Origin: Mycolicibacterium sp. TY81
GTDB lineage: Bacteria > Actinomycetota > Actinomycetes > Mycobacteriales > Mycobacteriaceae
Reading direction: 5' to 3'
Assembly: GCF_018326285.1 (NCBI RefSeq)
Contig: NZ_AP023362.1
Span: 1,550,001 to 1,614,000 of the forward strand
DNA: 64,000 nt
The notes below the pieces were generated by a model. It ran no database searches and was not told the origin of the DNA. It worked only from the letters and a program-made list of their open reading frames with translations. The translations under genes were made by a program, and so were the position numbers. Shown here one piece after another: positions 35,220 to 44,666 of the stretch; position 1 is the first letter of the stretch, and every line of letters begins with the position of its first letter.

Positions 35220-36383
35220 ATGGCGTTCGGTGACTATCAACTCGAGATTTACCTGCAGGGGCTCGGCGGTGTCGTCCCGACGCTGCCGATCTCGTTCGCG
35301 GAACTCGAGGAGCGCGCCCAGGCCGCGATGCCGCCGTCGATCTGGTCGTACGTCGCCGGCGGCGCCGGTGACGAGCGGACGCAACGCGTCAACGTCAGCG
35401 CCTTCGAGCGCTGGGGCCTCATGCCGCGGATGCTGGTCGGGGCCACCGAGCGGGACCTGACGATCGACCTGTTCGGGCTGAAGCTGCCATCGCCGTTGTT
35501 CCTCGCGCCCATCGGCGTCATGGGCATCTGTGCCCGCGACGGCCACGGCGACCTGCATGCCGCGCGGGCTGCGGCCCAGACCGGGGTGCCGATGATGGTC
35601 TCGACGCTCACCAGCGATCCGCTGGAGGACGTCGCCGCCGAATTCGGTGATACCCCAGGCTTTTTCCAGCTGTACACCCCGAAAGACCGCGATTTGGCGG
35701 CGAGCCTCGTCAGCCGTGCCGAAGCGGCGGGGTACCAGGGCATCGTCGTCACCCTCGACACCTGGGTACCCGGCTGGCGTCCCCGCGACCTGTCGACGGC
35801 CAACTTCCCGCAGCTGCGCGGCCACTGTCTGTCCAACTACACCAGCGACCCGGTCTTCCGTGCCAAGCTGCCCGCGCCGCCCGAGCAGAACCCACAGGGC
35901 GTGGTGATGCAGTGGGTGCAGGACTTCGGCAACCCGCTGACCTGGGACGACCTGCCCTGGCTGCGATCGCTGACGAAGTTGCCGCTGCTGGTCAAGGGCA
36001 TCTGTCACCCCGACGACGCGCGGCGCGTCCGCGACGCCGGCCTCGACGGCATCTACTGCTCCAACCACGGCGGCCGGCAGGCCAACGGCGGAATTCCGGC
36101 CATCGACTGCCTGCCCGGCGTCGTCGCGGCGGCCGACGGACTGCCGGTGCTGTTCGACTCCGGCGTCCGGACCGGCGCCGACGTCGTCAAAGCGCTGGCG
36201 CTGGGGGCGACGGCGGTCGGCATCGGCCGGCCGTACGCGTACGGCATGGCGCTGGCCGGCACCGCCGGCGTCGTTCACGTGGTGCGGTCCCTGCTGGCCG
36301 AGACCGACCTGACCATGGCCATCGACGGCTACCGCTCACTGGCCGAACTGACGCCGGATGCCTTGCGTCGCGTCGACGCCTGA
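35220..36383 (+). CDS. FMN-dependent alpha-hydroxy-acid oxidase, lactate 2-monooxygenase-like
   Basis: A 387-aa TIM-barrel flavoprotein strongly resembling the lactate 2-monooxygenase of M. smegmatis in text such as [25 protein letters not shown] and [11 protein letters not shown]. Catalytic His283 and Arg286 (HGGRQ) and FMN-binding Lys259 are present. It converts a 2-hydroxy acid such as lactate to acetate and CO2, or to a 2-keto acid if it behaves as an oxidase or dehydrogenase. The ATG at 35220 has GGAAGGG upstream; a TTG seven codons earlier is less likely. The repeat array of the fic region begins only 6 bp after its stop. Confidence 0.9.
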   Translation: MAFGDYQLEIYLQGLGGVVPTLPISFAELEERAQAAMPPSIWSYVAGGAGDERTQRVNVSAFERWGLMPRMLVGATERDLTIDLFGLKLPSPLFLAPIGVMGICARDGHGDLHAARAAAQTGVPMMVSTLTSDPLEDVAAEFGDTPGFFQLYTPKDRDLAASLVSRAEAAGYQGIVVTLDTWVPGWRPRDLSTANFPQLRGHCLSNYTSDPVFRAKLPAPPEQNPQGVVMQWVQDFGNPLTWDDLPWLRSLTKLPLLVKGICHPDDARRVRDAGLDGIYCSNHGGRQANGGIPAIDCLPGVVAAADGLPVLFDSGVRTGADVVKALALGATAVGIGRPYAYGMALAGTAGVVHVVRSLLAETDLTMAIDGYRSLAELTPDALRRVDA

Positions 36384-36389
36384 GCGAAC

Positions 36390-36462
36390 AAGTGGATGCA
36401 ACACCCAATCTTACATCCACTTAACCGATAAATGGATGTAAGGTCGCAGTGTGCATCCACTT
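36390..36462. promoter_or_regulatory. Nested palindromic array before fic (four copies of AAGTGGATG)
   Basis: Four copies of AAGTGGATG-like sequence lie in alternating orientation: 36390-36400 (+), 36410-36422 (-), 36430-36442 (+) and 36452-36462 (-). The outer pair and the inner pair share one symmetry centre at 36426, so the whole 73 bp is one interrupted dyad. Inner arms match 12 of 13 bases and outer arms 11 of 11. The GTG start of fic (36451) is one base before the last repeat. It looks like an operator for a dimeric or tetrameric regulator, perhaps the Fic protein's own C-terminal winged helix; it could also form a hairpin in RNA. Confidence 0.75.
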
Positions 36463-37619
36463 AGCGCTGTTACTTACGAGGATGTGCGCTGGGAGCCGCA
36501 GGTTCATTACGCAGGTATGCCACCCAAACACGGCACCTACCATCCAGCAGTGCCGGCAAGCATCGCCGAGCTGGACCTGGTGTTGCCTGACGCGGTCTTG
36601 GCCGAGGCTGAAGCAGCGAGATCGCCCGGTTCGACGCCGAACTAGGCGGCGAGATCGCACCGTTCGCTGCGGTCCTGCTGCGGTCGGAATCTGCTGCCAG
36701 CTCCCAGATCGAGAATCTCTCGGCGTCGGCAAGATCTGTCGCCGAGGAAGAGCTCGTCGGTGGCACTGGCAAGCGCAACGCCGCCGACATCGTCGCCAAC
36801 ACCGCCGCGATGCAGGCTGCGTTGGATCTCTCGGGGACCATCGACGCCGCAGCCATCCTCGCGATGCACGCCGCGCTCATGGTCAATCAGCCACGGCACA
36901 CCCCGGGGCAATGGCGTACCGAGCCGGTGTGGATCGGTCGTGGATCGACACCTGTCGGTGCGACATTCGTAGGCCCACGTCACGAACTCATTCCCGCTGC
37001 GATCGACGACCTCATCGCGTTCACGAGGCGCACCGACACCGCAGTACTGCCGCTGATCGCGGTAGCCCACGCTCAATTCGAGACGCTGCACCCGTTTACC
37101 GACGGCAACGGTCGCACCGGGCGTGCGCTGGTCCAGGCAATGCTGCGCAATAAGGCACTGACTCGTCAGATCACTGTGCCGGTGTCGGCGGGGTTGCTGG
37201 CCGATACGGACGGATACATCGGGGCACTTACGGCGTACCGGGAGGGTGACGCCGCGCCCATCGTGGAGCGATTTGCCGAGGCAAGTCTGCGCGCCACGGT
37301 CAACGGTCGGCAGCTGGTCACAGACCTGCGTACCATCCGCGCCAGCTGGAACGACAGGATCACCGCGCGTGCGGATTCAGGAGCGTGGAAGGTGGCCGAC
37401 CTACTGACCAGCCGCCCCGTGATCAATGCCGCACTGCTCGTGGACAAAGGCATTGTGGCCCAGACTGCACACGCCCAGCGCGTACTGACTCCATTGGTTG
37501 AGGCAGGCGTGATCATCGAGACCACCGCTGGGCGCCGCAATCGCGTATGGCGATCCCCGGAAGTTCTTGCTGCGCTCGATGCGTTCGCCGAACGTGCGGG
37601 CAGGCGCGTCGACGCCTGA
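36451..37619 (+). pseudogene. Fic family AMPylase-like protein with C-terminal winged helix, frameshifted
   Basis: A Fic/DOC protein broken near 36617. The first 56 or so codons (Fic_N-like, VRWEPQVHYAGMPPKHGTYHPA) read from GTG 36451 but stop at 36645. The rest, from EIARFDAEL to the end, is in another frame and stays open to 37619. The 1169-nt span needs one extra base to restore a 389-aa protein. The inhibitory-helix-like SSQIENL and the active-site HPFTDGNGRTGR (Fic motif HPFxxGNGRxxR) are intact. The C-terminus has a winged-helix-like segment. Known Fic enzymes AMPylate targets such as gyrase or themselves; the target here is unknown. Confidence 0.85.
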
Positions 37620-37687
37620 GGTCACAGCTCGGAAACCGACGGGTGGCGTGACGGGCGATCGGCCGAGCGTTCTGCCAACGTAGGGGA

Positions 37688-38584
37688 GTGCACCAGGCGG
37701 TTCTCGACGAGTTCGATCAGTACCTCGAACTCGAATGCGGGCGTTCCGAGCACACGCGGCGCGCCTATCTCGGTGACCTGCGGTCGTTGGGGGAATTCCT
37801 CGGCGACGACGCGACCCTCGCGGACCTGGACCTCATGACGCTGCGGTCGTGGCTCGCCGAACAGGCCGCCAGGGGCGCCGCCCGGACCACGCTGTCCCGC
37901 CGGACCTCGGCGGTCAAGACCTTCACTGCGTGGGCCGTGCGGCGCGGGCTGCTCGAGACCGACCCGGCCGTCCGGCTGCAGACCCCCAAGGCGCATCGTG
38001 CGCTGCCCGCAGTGCTGCGTCAGGACCAGGCCGTCGATGCCATGTCGGCGGCGAATTCCGGTGCCGAACAAGGTGATCCGGTGGCGCTGCGGGACCGGCT
38101 GATCGTCGAGATGCTGTATGCCACCGGCATCCGTGTCAGCGAGCTGTGCGGCCTGGACATCGATGATGTCGACCAGAGCCGCCGGTTGCTGCGCGTGCTC
38201 GGTAAAGGCGACAAGGAGCGCACCGTGCCCTTCGGGGAACCGGCCTTCAACGCGCTGCGGGCCTGGCTGTCCGACGGCCGCCCGGCGCTGGCGGTCGCGA
38301 CGTCCGGCCCGGCGCTGCTGCTCGGGGCACGGGGACGACGCCTCGACCCCCGACAGGCGCGAACCGTCGTGCACCAGACGATCTCGGCGGTGGACGGTGC
38401 ACCCGACATCGGGCCGCACGGCTTGCGCCACAGCGCGGCCACCCACCTGCTGGAAGGTGGTGCCGACCTGCGCGTGGTGCAGGAGCTACTGGGGCATTCA
38501 TCGCTCGCGACGACGCAGCTCTACACGCACGTGACCGTCGCCCGGCTGCGCGCCGTCCACGACCAGGCCCACCCTCGGGCCTAA
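37688..38584 (+). CDS. xerC: Tyrosine recombinase XerC
   Basis: A 298-aa tyrosine recombinase with the complete active site: Arg149 (ATGIRVSEL), Lys173 (GKGDKER), His244 and Arg247 ([10 protein letters not shown]), His270 (LGHSS) and Tyr279 (TTQLYTHV). With XerD it resolves chromosome dimers at dif. Counterpart of Rv2894c and located between viuB and the M23 gene as in related genomes, so it is the housekeeping enzyme rather than a mobile integrase. The start is the GTG at 37688. It converges on the M23 peptidase gene. Confidence 0.94.
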   Translation: MHQAVLDEFDQYLELECGRSEHTRRAYLGDLRSLGEFLGDDATLADLDLMTLRSWLAEQAARGAARTTLSRRTSAVKTFTAWAVRRGLLETDPAVRLQTPKAHRALPAVLRQDQAVDAMSAANSGAEQGDPVALRDRLIVEMLYATGIRVSELCGLDIDDVDQSRRLLRVLGKGDKERTVPFGEPAFNALRAWLSDGRPALAVATSGPALLLGARGRRLDPRQARTVVHQTISAVDGAPDIGPHGLRHSAATHLLEGGADLRVVQELLGHSSLATTQLYTHVTVARLRAVHDQAHPRA

Positions 38585-38685
38585 CTCGTCGTCGCGAGCA
38601 TTTTGGGGGCCGCTCGCGGCCGGCGAGGGTGCGCATCGTGCACGCGAATAGCGGCGTGTCGCCGTACAAACACGGCCGCTCGCGG
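38585..38685. other. Convergent intergenic region with a repeated GC-rich element
   Basis: Between the stops of xerC and the M23 gene, the element GGCCGCTCGCGG occurs twice, near 38609 and near 38672. Each copy can pair internally (GCCGCTCGCGGC type). It may aid termination from both sides, but there is no T-run. Confidence 0.35.
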
Positions 38686-39165
38686 TCAAAGGGGCTTGAG
38701 GCGGATCGGGGTGGTGGCGAGCAGGCCGAGGGGATCGACGTAGTCGGCGTCGGACGACGCGCCCCACATGGCGCCCCAGTGCAGACAGCTCGCGCAGCCG
38801 GGGTGCCCGGCCAGCAGCGTGCCGAGCGGCGTACCCGCCGCGACGACGGCGCCGGCGCGCACCGCCGCCCGGACGGGCTCGTAGCTGGTCCGCAGCCCGC
38901 CCGGATGAGCGACCGACACGACGGGCCGGCCTGCGAGCTCGCCGGCGAACACCACGGTGCCCGGGCCGGCGGCGTACACCGTCTGGCCGGCGGCACCGGC
39001 GAGGTCGACGCCCCGATGCCCGCGCTGCCAGTTCGGCCGCGGCGCGTCGAACGTGCGCACGACGGCCGGTCGCGGCCGCAGCGGCCAGTCCAGGCGGTCG
39101 TCGGTGGCGTGCGCCACGCCGGTCGAGCCGAGTCCGGCGAGCAGGAGCGCCAGTAGAGTCCGCAT
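38686..39165 (-). CDS. Secreted M23 family metallopeptidase
   Basis: A 159-aa protein with a signal peptide (MRTLLALLLAGLGSTGVAHA, likely cleavage after AHA) and a compact LytM/M23 domain. The zinc ligands are seen as the HxxxD motif in GHRGVDLAG and the late LHWGAMWG (HxG variant of HxH, with the preceding residues CASC). Two Cys in GCASCLHW could form a disulfide. It would cleave peptidoglycan cross-bridges or act as a regulator. It is divergent from rpsB as Rv2891 is in M. tuberculosis. Confidence 0.9.
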   Translation of the reverse strand: MRTLLALLLAGLGSTGVAHATDDRLDWPLRPRPAVVRTFDAPRPNWQRGHRGVDLAGAAGQTVYAAGPGTVVFAGELAGRPVVSVAHPGGLRTSYEPVRAAVRAGAVVAAGTPLGTLLAGHPGCASCLHWGAMWGASSDADYVDPLGLLATTPIRLKPL

Positions 39166-39454
39166 CAGGCCAGTTCAGCGCTTCGGCGGCGGCTTCGGCA
39201 CCCCCAGAAACCCGATCTGTGGATAACCCGCGCACTGTGGACAAAAGCACCCCCGGCGAGCGTGTAAACTTCCACCTGCAATCCGCATTCGTGGGTTGAC
39301 TTCGCGCGCCTGCACAGCGGCTCGATCTCGGGTCGCCACCGCATGCCGGGCGGTCCCACCTCGGACAACCGAGTTGGGTCCGGCACGCAGCAGACGCCAG
39401 GGTCCGGAATCACCCGATACCGGACGACAACCGATAACTGAGTGAGGCACCAAC
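39166..39454 (+). promoter_or_regulatory. rpsB-tsf promoter and leader region
   Basis: The 289-bp gap lies between divergent M23 and rpsB genes. The hexamer TAAACT in the extended form TGTAAACT (near 39262-39269) is the best -10 candidate for rpsB, which would give a leader of about 180 nt. A long leader before rpsB suits feedback control by S2, but no known leader structure was recognised. A GAGTGAGG ribosome site precedes the ATG at 39455. Confidence 0.45.
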
Positions 39455-40267
39455 ATGGCCGTAGTGACCATGAAGCAGCTGCTGGACAGCGGCGCACACT
39501 TCGGGCACCAGACCCGTCGCTGGAACCCCAAGATGAAGCGGTTCATCTTCACCGACCGCAACGGCATCTACATCATCGACTTGCAGCAGACGCTGACCTA
39601 CATCGACAAGGCGTACGAATTCGTCAAGGAGACCGTTGCCCACGGCGGCACCGTGCTCTTCGTCGGTACCAAGAAGCAGGCCCAGGAGTCCATCGCCGAC
39701 GAGGCCACCCGCGTCGGCATGCCCTACGTCAACCAGCGCTGGCTGGGCGGCATGCTCACCAACTTCTCGACCGTTCACAAGCGCCTGCAGCGCCTGAAGG
39801 AACTCGAGTCGATGGAGCAGACCGGTGGCTTCGAGGGTCGCACCAAGAAGGAAATCCTCATGCTGACGCGTGAGAAGAACAAGCTCGAGCGCAGCCTCGG
39901 CGGTATCCGGGACATGCAGAAGGTTCCGTCGGCCATCTGGGTCGTCGACACCAACAAGGAGCACCTGGCCGTTTCCGAGGCCATCAAGCTCGGCATCCCG
40001 GTCATCGCGATCCTGGACACCAACTGCGATCCCGACCAGGTCAACTACCCGATCCCGGGTAACGACGACGCCATCCGCAGCGCCGCGCTGCTGACCAAGG
40101 TGATCGCCTCCGCGGTTGCCGAGGGTCTGCAGGCCCGCTCGGGTGCCAAGACCGAGGCCGAAGGCGCCGAGCCGCTCGCCGAGTGGGAGCAGGAACTGCT
40201 CGCCGGTGCGACCGCCGGCACCGACGCTGCCGCTGAGACCACCGAAACCACCACCACAGAAAGCTGA
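39455..40267 (+). CDS. rpsB: 30S ribosomal protein S2
   Basis: A 270-aa S2 protein, the counterpart of Rv2890c. Family text includes [38 protein letters not shown] and [34 protein letters not shown]. The C-terminus has an acidic, Thr/Ala-rich tail as in other mycobacteria. It is followed after one base by tsf, the standard pairing, and both should be read from the promoter upstream of rpsB. Confidence 0.98.
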   Translation: MAVVTMKQLLDSGAHFGHQTRRWNPKMKRFIFTDRNGIYIIDLQQTLTYIDKAYEFVKETVAHGGTVLFVGTKKQAQESIADEATRVGMPYVNQRWLGGMLTNFSTVHKRLQRLKELESMEQTGGFEGRTKKEILMLTREKNKLERSLGGIRDMQKVPSAIWVVDTNKEHLAVSEAIKLGIPVIAILDTNCDPDQVNYPIPGNDDAIRSAALLTKVIASAVAEGLQARSGAKTEAEGAEPLAEWEQELLAGATAGTDAAAETTETTTTES

Positions 40268-40268
40268 G

Positions 40269-41084
40269 ATGGCTAACTACACCGCTGCTGACGTAAAGCG
40301 ACTGCGGGAGCTCACCGGCTCCGGCATGCTCGACTGCAAGAACGCACTGGTTGAGACCGAGGGTGACTTCGACAAGGCCGTCGAGGTCCTGCGCATCAAG
40401 GGTGCCAAGGACGTCGGCAAGCGCGCTGAGCGCGCCACCGCCGAGGGCCTGGTCGCCGCCAAGGACGGCGCCCTCATCGAGCTGAACTCCGAGACCGACT
40501 TCGTCGCCAAGAACGCCGAATTCCAGGCTCTCGCGGACCAGATCCTCACCGCTGCCGTCGCGGCCAAGGCCAACGACGTGGAGACCCTCAAGGCCGCCAC
40601 CGTCGACGGCACCACCGTCGAGCAGCTGGTCGCGGACCTGTCCGCGAAGATCGGCGAGAAGCTCGAACTGCGCCGGGTCGCCTACTTCGACGGCACCGTC
40701 GAGACCTACCTGCACAAGCGTGCCGCGGACCTGCCGCCGGCCGTGGGTGTGCTGGTCGAGTACAACGGTGCTTCCGAAGAGGCCGCTCACGCGGTCGCGC
40801 TGCAGATCGCCGCGCTGAAGGCCAAGTACCTCACCCGTGAGGACGTGCCCGCCGACCTGGTCGCCAACGAGCGTCGTATCGCCGAGGAGACCGCCAAGGA
40901 AGAGGGCAAGCCCGAGGCCGCACTGCCGAAGATCGTCGAAGGCCGCGTCACCGGCTTCTACAAGGACGTCGTGCTGCTCGACCAGCCGTCGGTGTCCGAC
41001 AACAAGAAGACCGTGAAGGCCCTGCTGGACGAGGCCGGCGTCACCGTGACCCGCTTCGTGCGGTTCGAGGTCGGCCAGCAGTAA
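40269..41084 (+). CDS. tsf: Elongation factor Ts
   Basis: A 271-aa EF-Ts that exchanges nucleotide on EF-Tu. The start [27 protein letters not shown] is diagnostic, with the TDFVAKN loop (SETDFVAKN) that contacts EF-Tu and a C-terminal core subdomain. The ATG at 40269 is the real start; the frame remains open upstream inside rpsB. Counterpart of Rv2889c. An intrinsic terminator follows at 41117-41162. Confidence 0.98.
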   Translation: MANYTAADVKRLRELTGSGMLDCKNALVETEGDFDKAVEVLRIKGAKDVGKRAERATAEGLVAAKDGALIELNSETDFVAKNAEFQALADQILTAAVAAKANDVETLKAATVDGTTVEQLVADLSAKIGEKLELRRVAYFDGTVETYLHKRAADLPPAVGVLVEYNGASEEAAHAVALQIAALKAKYLTREDVPADLVANERRIAEETAKEEGKPEAALPKIVEGRVTGFYKDVVLLDQPSVSDNKKTVKALLDEAGVTVTRFVRFEVGQQ

Positions 41085-41116
41085 GAACTTGGGCAGCACA
41101 CCCGCTGCTCACTGAC

Positions 41117-41168
41117 AAAACCCCGCGCACAAACCCGGCGATCCCGGAGTGCGCGGGGTTTTGCTTTT
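41117..41168. terminator. Bidirectional intrinsic terminator after tsf
   Basis: A perfect 14-bp stem, AAAACCCCGCGCAC (41117-41130) with its complement at 41149-41162, surrounds an 18-nt loop that contains a smaller CCCGG..CCGG pairing. The flanking A and T runs allow function in both directions, for tsf and for the convergent zinc-ribbon gene. Confidence 0.92.
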
Positions 41169-41174
41169 GTCCGG

Positions 41175-41459
41175 CTAGGGCCGGGGCAGCTTGCGGTGCA
41201 ACGGATTCGTCGTCACCGGCGCGCGGCGGCGACTCGTGGGCAGGCTCTGGACGACATCGGGGCGGTCCGCCGTGGCGCGGGTGGCGTCCTGCGCCCGCAT
41301 GCCCGGCGAGTTGCCGGCGCCCAGGGCGGGCGCTCCGATTCGGCGCCTGGCCGCGCCGCTGCATCTCGGACACGGCGTATCGGCGGGCACGCTCGCCATC
41401 GAATGTTGTTCGGTGAAGTCCGGGCAACCCTGTCCACACCGGAATACGTAGGTAGGCAC
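41175..41459 (-). CDS. fmdB: FmdB family zinc-ribbon protein
   Basis: A 94-aa protein from the GTG at 41459, where the family opening (M)PTYVFRC begins; the longer open frame upstream has no similarity. The zinc ribbon is made by Cys in FRCGQGC and the CPRC knuckle. FmdB was named from the formamidase operon of Methylophilus, where it was proposed to be regulatory. It is divergent from the FmdA gene here, which keeps that association. The C-terminal half is basic and disordered. Its biochemical role is unproven. Confidence 0.85.
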   Translation of the reverse strand: MPTYVFRCGQGCPDFTEQHSMASVPADTPCPRCSGAARRRIGAPALGAGNSPGMRAQDATRATADRPDVVQSLPTSRRRAPVTTNPLHRKLPRP

Positions 41460-41586
41460 AACGACACCATAAGCCCTATCCGCCAACGTCATCCGGATGT
41501 AACTTGCCCGAACCGCAGACGAGACACCTTCAGTATTGAATACTTCCATTCGGAAGCAAGTGTGTTTGTGTCGCTAGGAGGTCAAT
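41460..41586. promoter_or_regulatory. Divergent fmdB/fmdA control region with two palindromes
   Basis: The gap contains a perfect 13-bp palindrome AGTATT-G-AATACT at 41532-41544 and, partly overlapping it, CTTCC-ATTC-GGAAG at 41543-41556. An AGGAGG site stands 5 bp before the fmdA GTG. The palindromes are candidate sites for the MarR protein encoded at 42905-43363, though this is untested. Confidence 0.55.
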
Positions 41587-42840
41587 GTGCCGGAATTGCT
41601 GTTCCCCTTGGATTCGGCGAAGAAGTTCACCGACCAACAGTTGGTCGGCCACAACCGATGGCACCCGGACATCCCGCCGGCCGTCACCGTCAAGCCGGGG
41701 GACAGCTTCCGGGCGCACTGCCGCGAGTGGTTCGACGGTGCCATCCACAACGACGACTCGGCCGAGGACATCCTCAACGCGCCACTCAAGGGCGTGCACT
41801 GCCTGTCCGGGCCGTTCGCGATCGAGGGCGCCGAGCCGGGTGACCTGCTGATCGTCGACATCCTCGACGTCGGGCCCATTCCGCAGGAAGACTCGGGGCC
41901 GCTGGCTGGGCAGGGCTGGGGATACACCGGCATCTTCGCCAAGCAGAACGGCGGCGGGTTCCTCACCGACCAATTCCCCGACGCCTACAAGGCGATCTGG
42001 GACTTCTCGGGGCAGAAGGCCACCTCGCGCCACGTGCCCCATGTGAAGTACACCGGCATCGTGCATCCCGGCCTCATGGGCACCGCGCCGTCGGCGGCGC
42101 TGCTGGCCAAATGGAACGCCCGCGAAGGCGCGTTGATCGCGACCGATCCCGACCGCGTGCCGCCGCTGGCATTGCCGCCCGAACCGCAGGACGCGATCCT
42201 GGGCTCATTGCGCGGCGATGCCTTCACCAAGGCTGCCGCCGAGGCCGCCCGCACCGCGCCGCCCCGCGAGAACGGCGGAAACCAGGACATCAAGAACCTC
42301 ACCAAGGGCAGCCGGGTGTTCTATCCGGTGTTCGTCCCCGGCGCGAACCTGTCGTTCGGCGACCTGCACTTCTCGCAGGGCGACGGCGAGATCACGTTCT
42401 GCGGCGCGATCGAGATGGGCGGGTTCATGGACCTGCACGTGGATCTGATCAAGGGCGGCATGGAAACCTACGGCGTGCATGAGAACGCGATCTTCATGCC
42501 CGGCAACACCGACCCGCAGTACTCGGAATGGCTGGCGTTCTCCGGCACCTCGGTGACGCTCGACGGCGAGCAGAAATACCTCGACTCGGATCTGGCCTAC
42601 CAGCGCGCATGTCTGCACGCCATCGACTACCTGACGAAGTTCGGCTACAGCCCGGAGCAGGCCTACCTGCTGCTCGGATCCGCGCCGATCGAGGGCCGGC
42701 TCTCCGGCGTGGTGGACATCCCGAATTCCTGTGCGACGGTGTACATCCCGACGGCGATCTTCGATTTCCCGGTGGCGCCGTCGGCATCGGGGCCCTACCA
42801 GATCGATCCCGGAATGGGCGCGCCACACGCCAGTTTCTGA
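41587..42840 (+). CDS. fmdA: Acetamidase/formamidase
   Basis: A 417-aa member of the FmdA/AmdA family, which hydrolyses short aliphatic amides to carboxylate and ammonia. The text from PELLFPLDSAKKFTDQQLVGHNRWHPDIPP through GDLLIVDILDVGPIPQEDSGPLAGQGWGYTGIFA is strongly like the inducible M. smegmatis acetamidase. The start is GTG 41587 with a near-perfect AGGAGG. It is flanked by fmdB (divergent) and by a MarR and an AmiC-like sensor gene, matching regulators of the known acetamidase regulon. Cytoplasmic; supplies nitrogen. Confidence 0.95.
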   Translation: MPELLFPLDSAKKFTDQQLVGHNRWHPDIPPAVTVKPGDSFRAHCREWFDGAIHNDDSAEDILNAPLKGVHCLSGPFAIEGAEPGDLLIVDILDVGPIPQEDSGPLAGQGWGYTGIFAKQNGGGFLTDQFPDAYKAIWDFSGQKATSRHVPHVKYTGIVHPGLMGTAPSAALLAKWNAREGALIATDPDRVPPLALPPEPQDAILGSLRGDAFTKAAAEAARTAPPRENGGNQDIKNLTKGSRVFYPVFVPGANLSFGDLHFSQGDGEITFCGAIEMGGFMDLHVDLIKGGMETYGVHENAIFMPGNTDPQYSEWLAFSGTSVTLDGEQKYLDSDLAYQRACLHAIDYLTKFGYSPEQAYLLLGSAPIEGRLSGVVDIPNSCATVYIPTAIFDFPVAPSASGPYQIDPGMGAPHASF

Positions 42841-42904
42841 TCCCGCAGCCGGCAGCCAGTTCCCCGATTACCTTGGGGGACTGGCTGTTTGGCGGGTACC
42901 GGTG

Positions 42905-43363
42905 TCAGCCGCGCAGGTCTGCCGGGGAGCTCGAACCCTGCAGGACGCCCAGCAGCTCGGTCAGGGCTTCGGGCTGCAGCGACGCTGACGTGCACAGCGC
43001 GGCCAGCTGTTCGGACTTGTTGAGCCGATCCCGGATCTGGCGGTACAGCGCGCTGCCCCGGCGGGTCTGGTAGACCAACACCCGCCGGCGATCGACCACA
43101 TCGGCCTTGCGCAGCACCAGATTGTCGTCGACCATCCCGTCGACGAGCCGGGTCAGACTCGGCCCGGGCAGCAGCGTCACCTCGGCCAGTGCCGTCATCG
43201 GTTTTCCGGCGCCACCCTCGAGTGCGGCCAGCACGTGCCACTGACGCACCGTCAGACCGCCCAGGTGATCGGTCACGACGCGGTCCAGTTCGAAGGCGAC
43301 CGACTTCACCAGTCGAGCGAGTTCCTCGATGGTGTCAGCACGGGCGCCGGGCTTCATCTCCAT
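42905..43363 (-). CDS. MarR family transcriptional regulator (AmiA-like position)
   Basis: A 152-aa winged-helix regulator: LTVRQWHVLAALEGG, the recognition-helix region LPGPSLTRLVDGMVDDNLV and the wing DRRRVLVYQTRRG are visible. It converges with fmdA and is divergent from the AmiC-like gene (74-bp gap). In M. smegmatis the acetamidase genes are controlled by a MarR-type repressor (AmiA) together with AmiC, so this pair probably controls fmdA and perhaps the NCS1 permease. The ligand is not known. Confidence 0.88.
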   Translation of the reverse strand: MEMKPGARADTIEELARLVKSVAFELDRVVTDHLGGLTVRQWHVLAALEGGAGKPMTALAEVTLLPGPSLTRLVDGMVDDNLVLRKADVVDRRRVLVYQTRRGSALYRQIRDRLNKSEQLAALCTSASLQPEALTELLGVLQGSSSPADLRG

Positions 43364-43437
43364 GGTGGCGCCCAGCCTACCGTGGTCGGACCTGTCGTCT
43401 CGCCGTGAAACAGCGCTGATCGGAAGGTATCTTCAAA

Positions 43438-44616
43438 ATGAATTCTGGCCACCCGGCCGCCGGACGTCGTGGTCGTCGCGATTGGTGTGGCAGGGCTGGG
43501 CTGGTCTCCCAAGGTGAGGTGATGGTGAATCCGAAACCTGCGACGACTCCCGCGCGCCCCGACCGGGATGCGGTCGACATTGCGCTCGTGGTGCCGTTGA
43601 GCGGGCCCGCCGGGATGTTCGGACCGTCGTGCGAGGCGAGCGCCGAACTGGCCGCTGAGGACATCAACGCCGCCGGCGGCATCCTGGACCGGCCGGTTCG
43701 CATTCATGCCGTTGACGCCGGCGCGCCGTTGAACGAGCTCGCGGACGAACTGGGCCGCCTGGTGGCCCAGCAGCAGATCGACGCCGTGGTGGGCTGGCAC
43801 CTGTCGAATGCGCGGCGGGTCATCACCCCGCAGACGGCCGGGCGGGTGCCCTACGTGTACACCACGTTCTACGAGGGCGGCGAGAGCACCGACGGCGTGT
43901 ACATGGTGGGGGAAACGCCGGAGCAGCAACTGTTTCCGGCGTTGACGTGGTTGCGTGAGCACCTCGGGCTGAAACGCTGGTGCATCGTCGGCAACGACTA
44001 CATCTGGCCGCGGCAGACCGCCCGCGTGACCAAGGAGTACATGTGGCGGTCGGGCCTCGAGTTCGTCGGCGAGGCATTCGTTCCGTTGGGCGGGCGAGAT
44101 TTCCGGACGATGCTCGACGTCATCACCGCCTCGGATGCCGACGGGGTGCTGGTGTTGATGGTGGGTGCGGACAACGCGGCGTTCAATCGCGCGTTCGCCC
44201 GCGCCGGCCTGGACCAGAGCGTCGTGCGCCTGTCGTTGATGATCGGTGAGGATGTGTTGTGCGCCAGCGGAAGTGGGGCGACCACCGGCCTGTACACCGC
44301 GTGCGGCTACTTCGAGAGCCTCCCCACGGAGGTGAACATGGGGTTCGGCTCGCACTATCTGCAGCGGTTCGGCAGTGCGGCCCCGGCTCTCAACAACATC
44401 GGTGAATCCTGTTACGAGGGACTGTTGTTGCTCACCGCGCTGGCGCAGACGGCCCGCAGCCTGGAGGTGGCCGCGATCGACCGGGCGCGCTCCAATGTCG
44501 CCTACCAGGGTCCGCGCGGCGAGGTCGTCATGCGTGGTGCTCATACTCGTCAACCCGTGTACCTCGCCAGCGCAGACCAACTCGAATTCGATGTGATCGC
44601 CGAACTCACCCCCTGA
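43438..44616 (+). CDS. AmiC-like amide-sensing protein (periplasmic-binding-protein fold, no signal peptide)
   Basis: A 392-aa type I periplasmic-binding-protein fold (Peripla_BP_5 kind). It resembles Pseudomonas AmiC, for example in VGNDYIWPRQTARVTKEYM and the late YQGPRGEVVM. Its N-terminus is hydrophilic, with no signal sequence or lipobox, so it is probably cytosolic. AmiC proteins bind short amides and control amidase expression rather than transport. A GGAAGG site lies 10 bases before ATG 43438; ATG 43522 would remove 28 poorly conserved residues and is a realistic alternative. No ABC permease genes adjoin, which supports a sensor role. Confidence 0.82.
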   Translation: MNSGHPAAGRRGRRDWCGRAGLVSQGEVMVNPKPATTPARPDRDAVDIALVVPLSGPAGMFGPSCEASAELAAEDINAAGGILDRPVRIHAVDAGAPLNELADELGRLVAQQQIDAVVGWHLSNARRVITPQTAGRVPYVYTTFYEGGESTDGVYMVGETPEQQLFPALTWLREHLGLKRWCIVGNDYIWPRQTARVTKEYMWRSGLEFVGEAFVPLGGRDFRTMLDVITASDADGVLVLMVGADNAAFNRAFARAGLDQSVVRLSLMIGEDVLCASGSGATTGLYTACGYFESLPTEVNMGFGSHYLQRFGSAAPALNNIGESCYEGLLLLTALAQTARSLEVAAIDRARSNVAYQGPRGEVVMRGAHTRQPVYLASADQLEFDVIAELTP

Positions 44617-44666
44617 CCGACAGTCATGGCCCCGCCCGGTGCTCTGGGCGAGGCCATGACGGTGCG

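Noticed and set aside
36600..36630. Programmed frameshifting in fic
   Set aside because: No slippery sequence is present at GAAGCAGCGAG and a single-base loss explains the break exactly.
37688..38584. The tyrosine recombinase as an integrase of a mobile element
   Set aside because: Its position between viuB and the M23 gene and its length fit the housekeeping XerC, and no attachment sites or phage genes are nearby.
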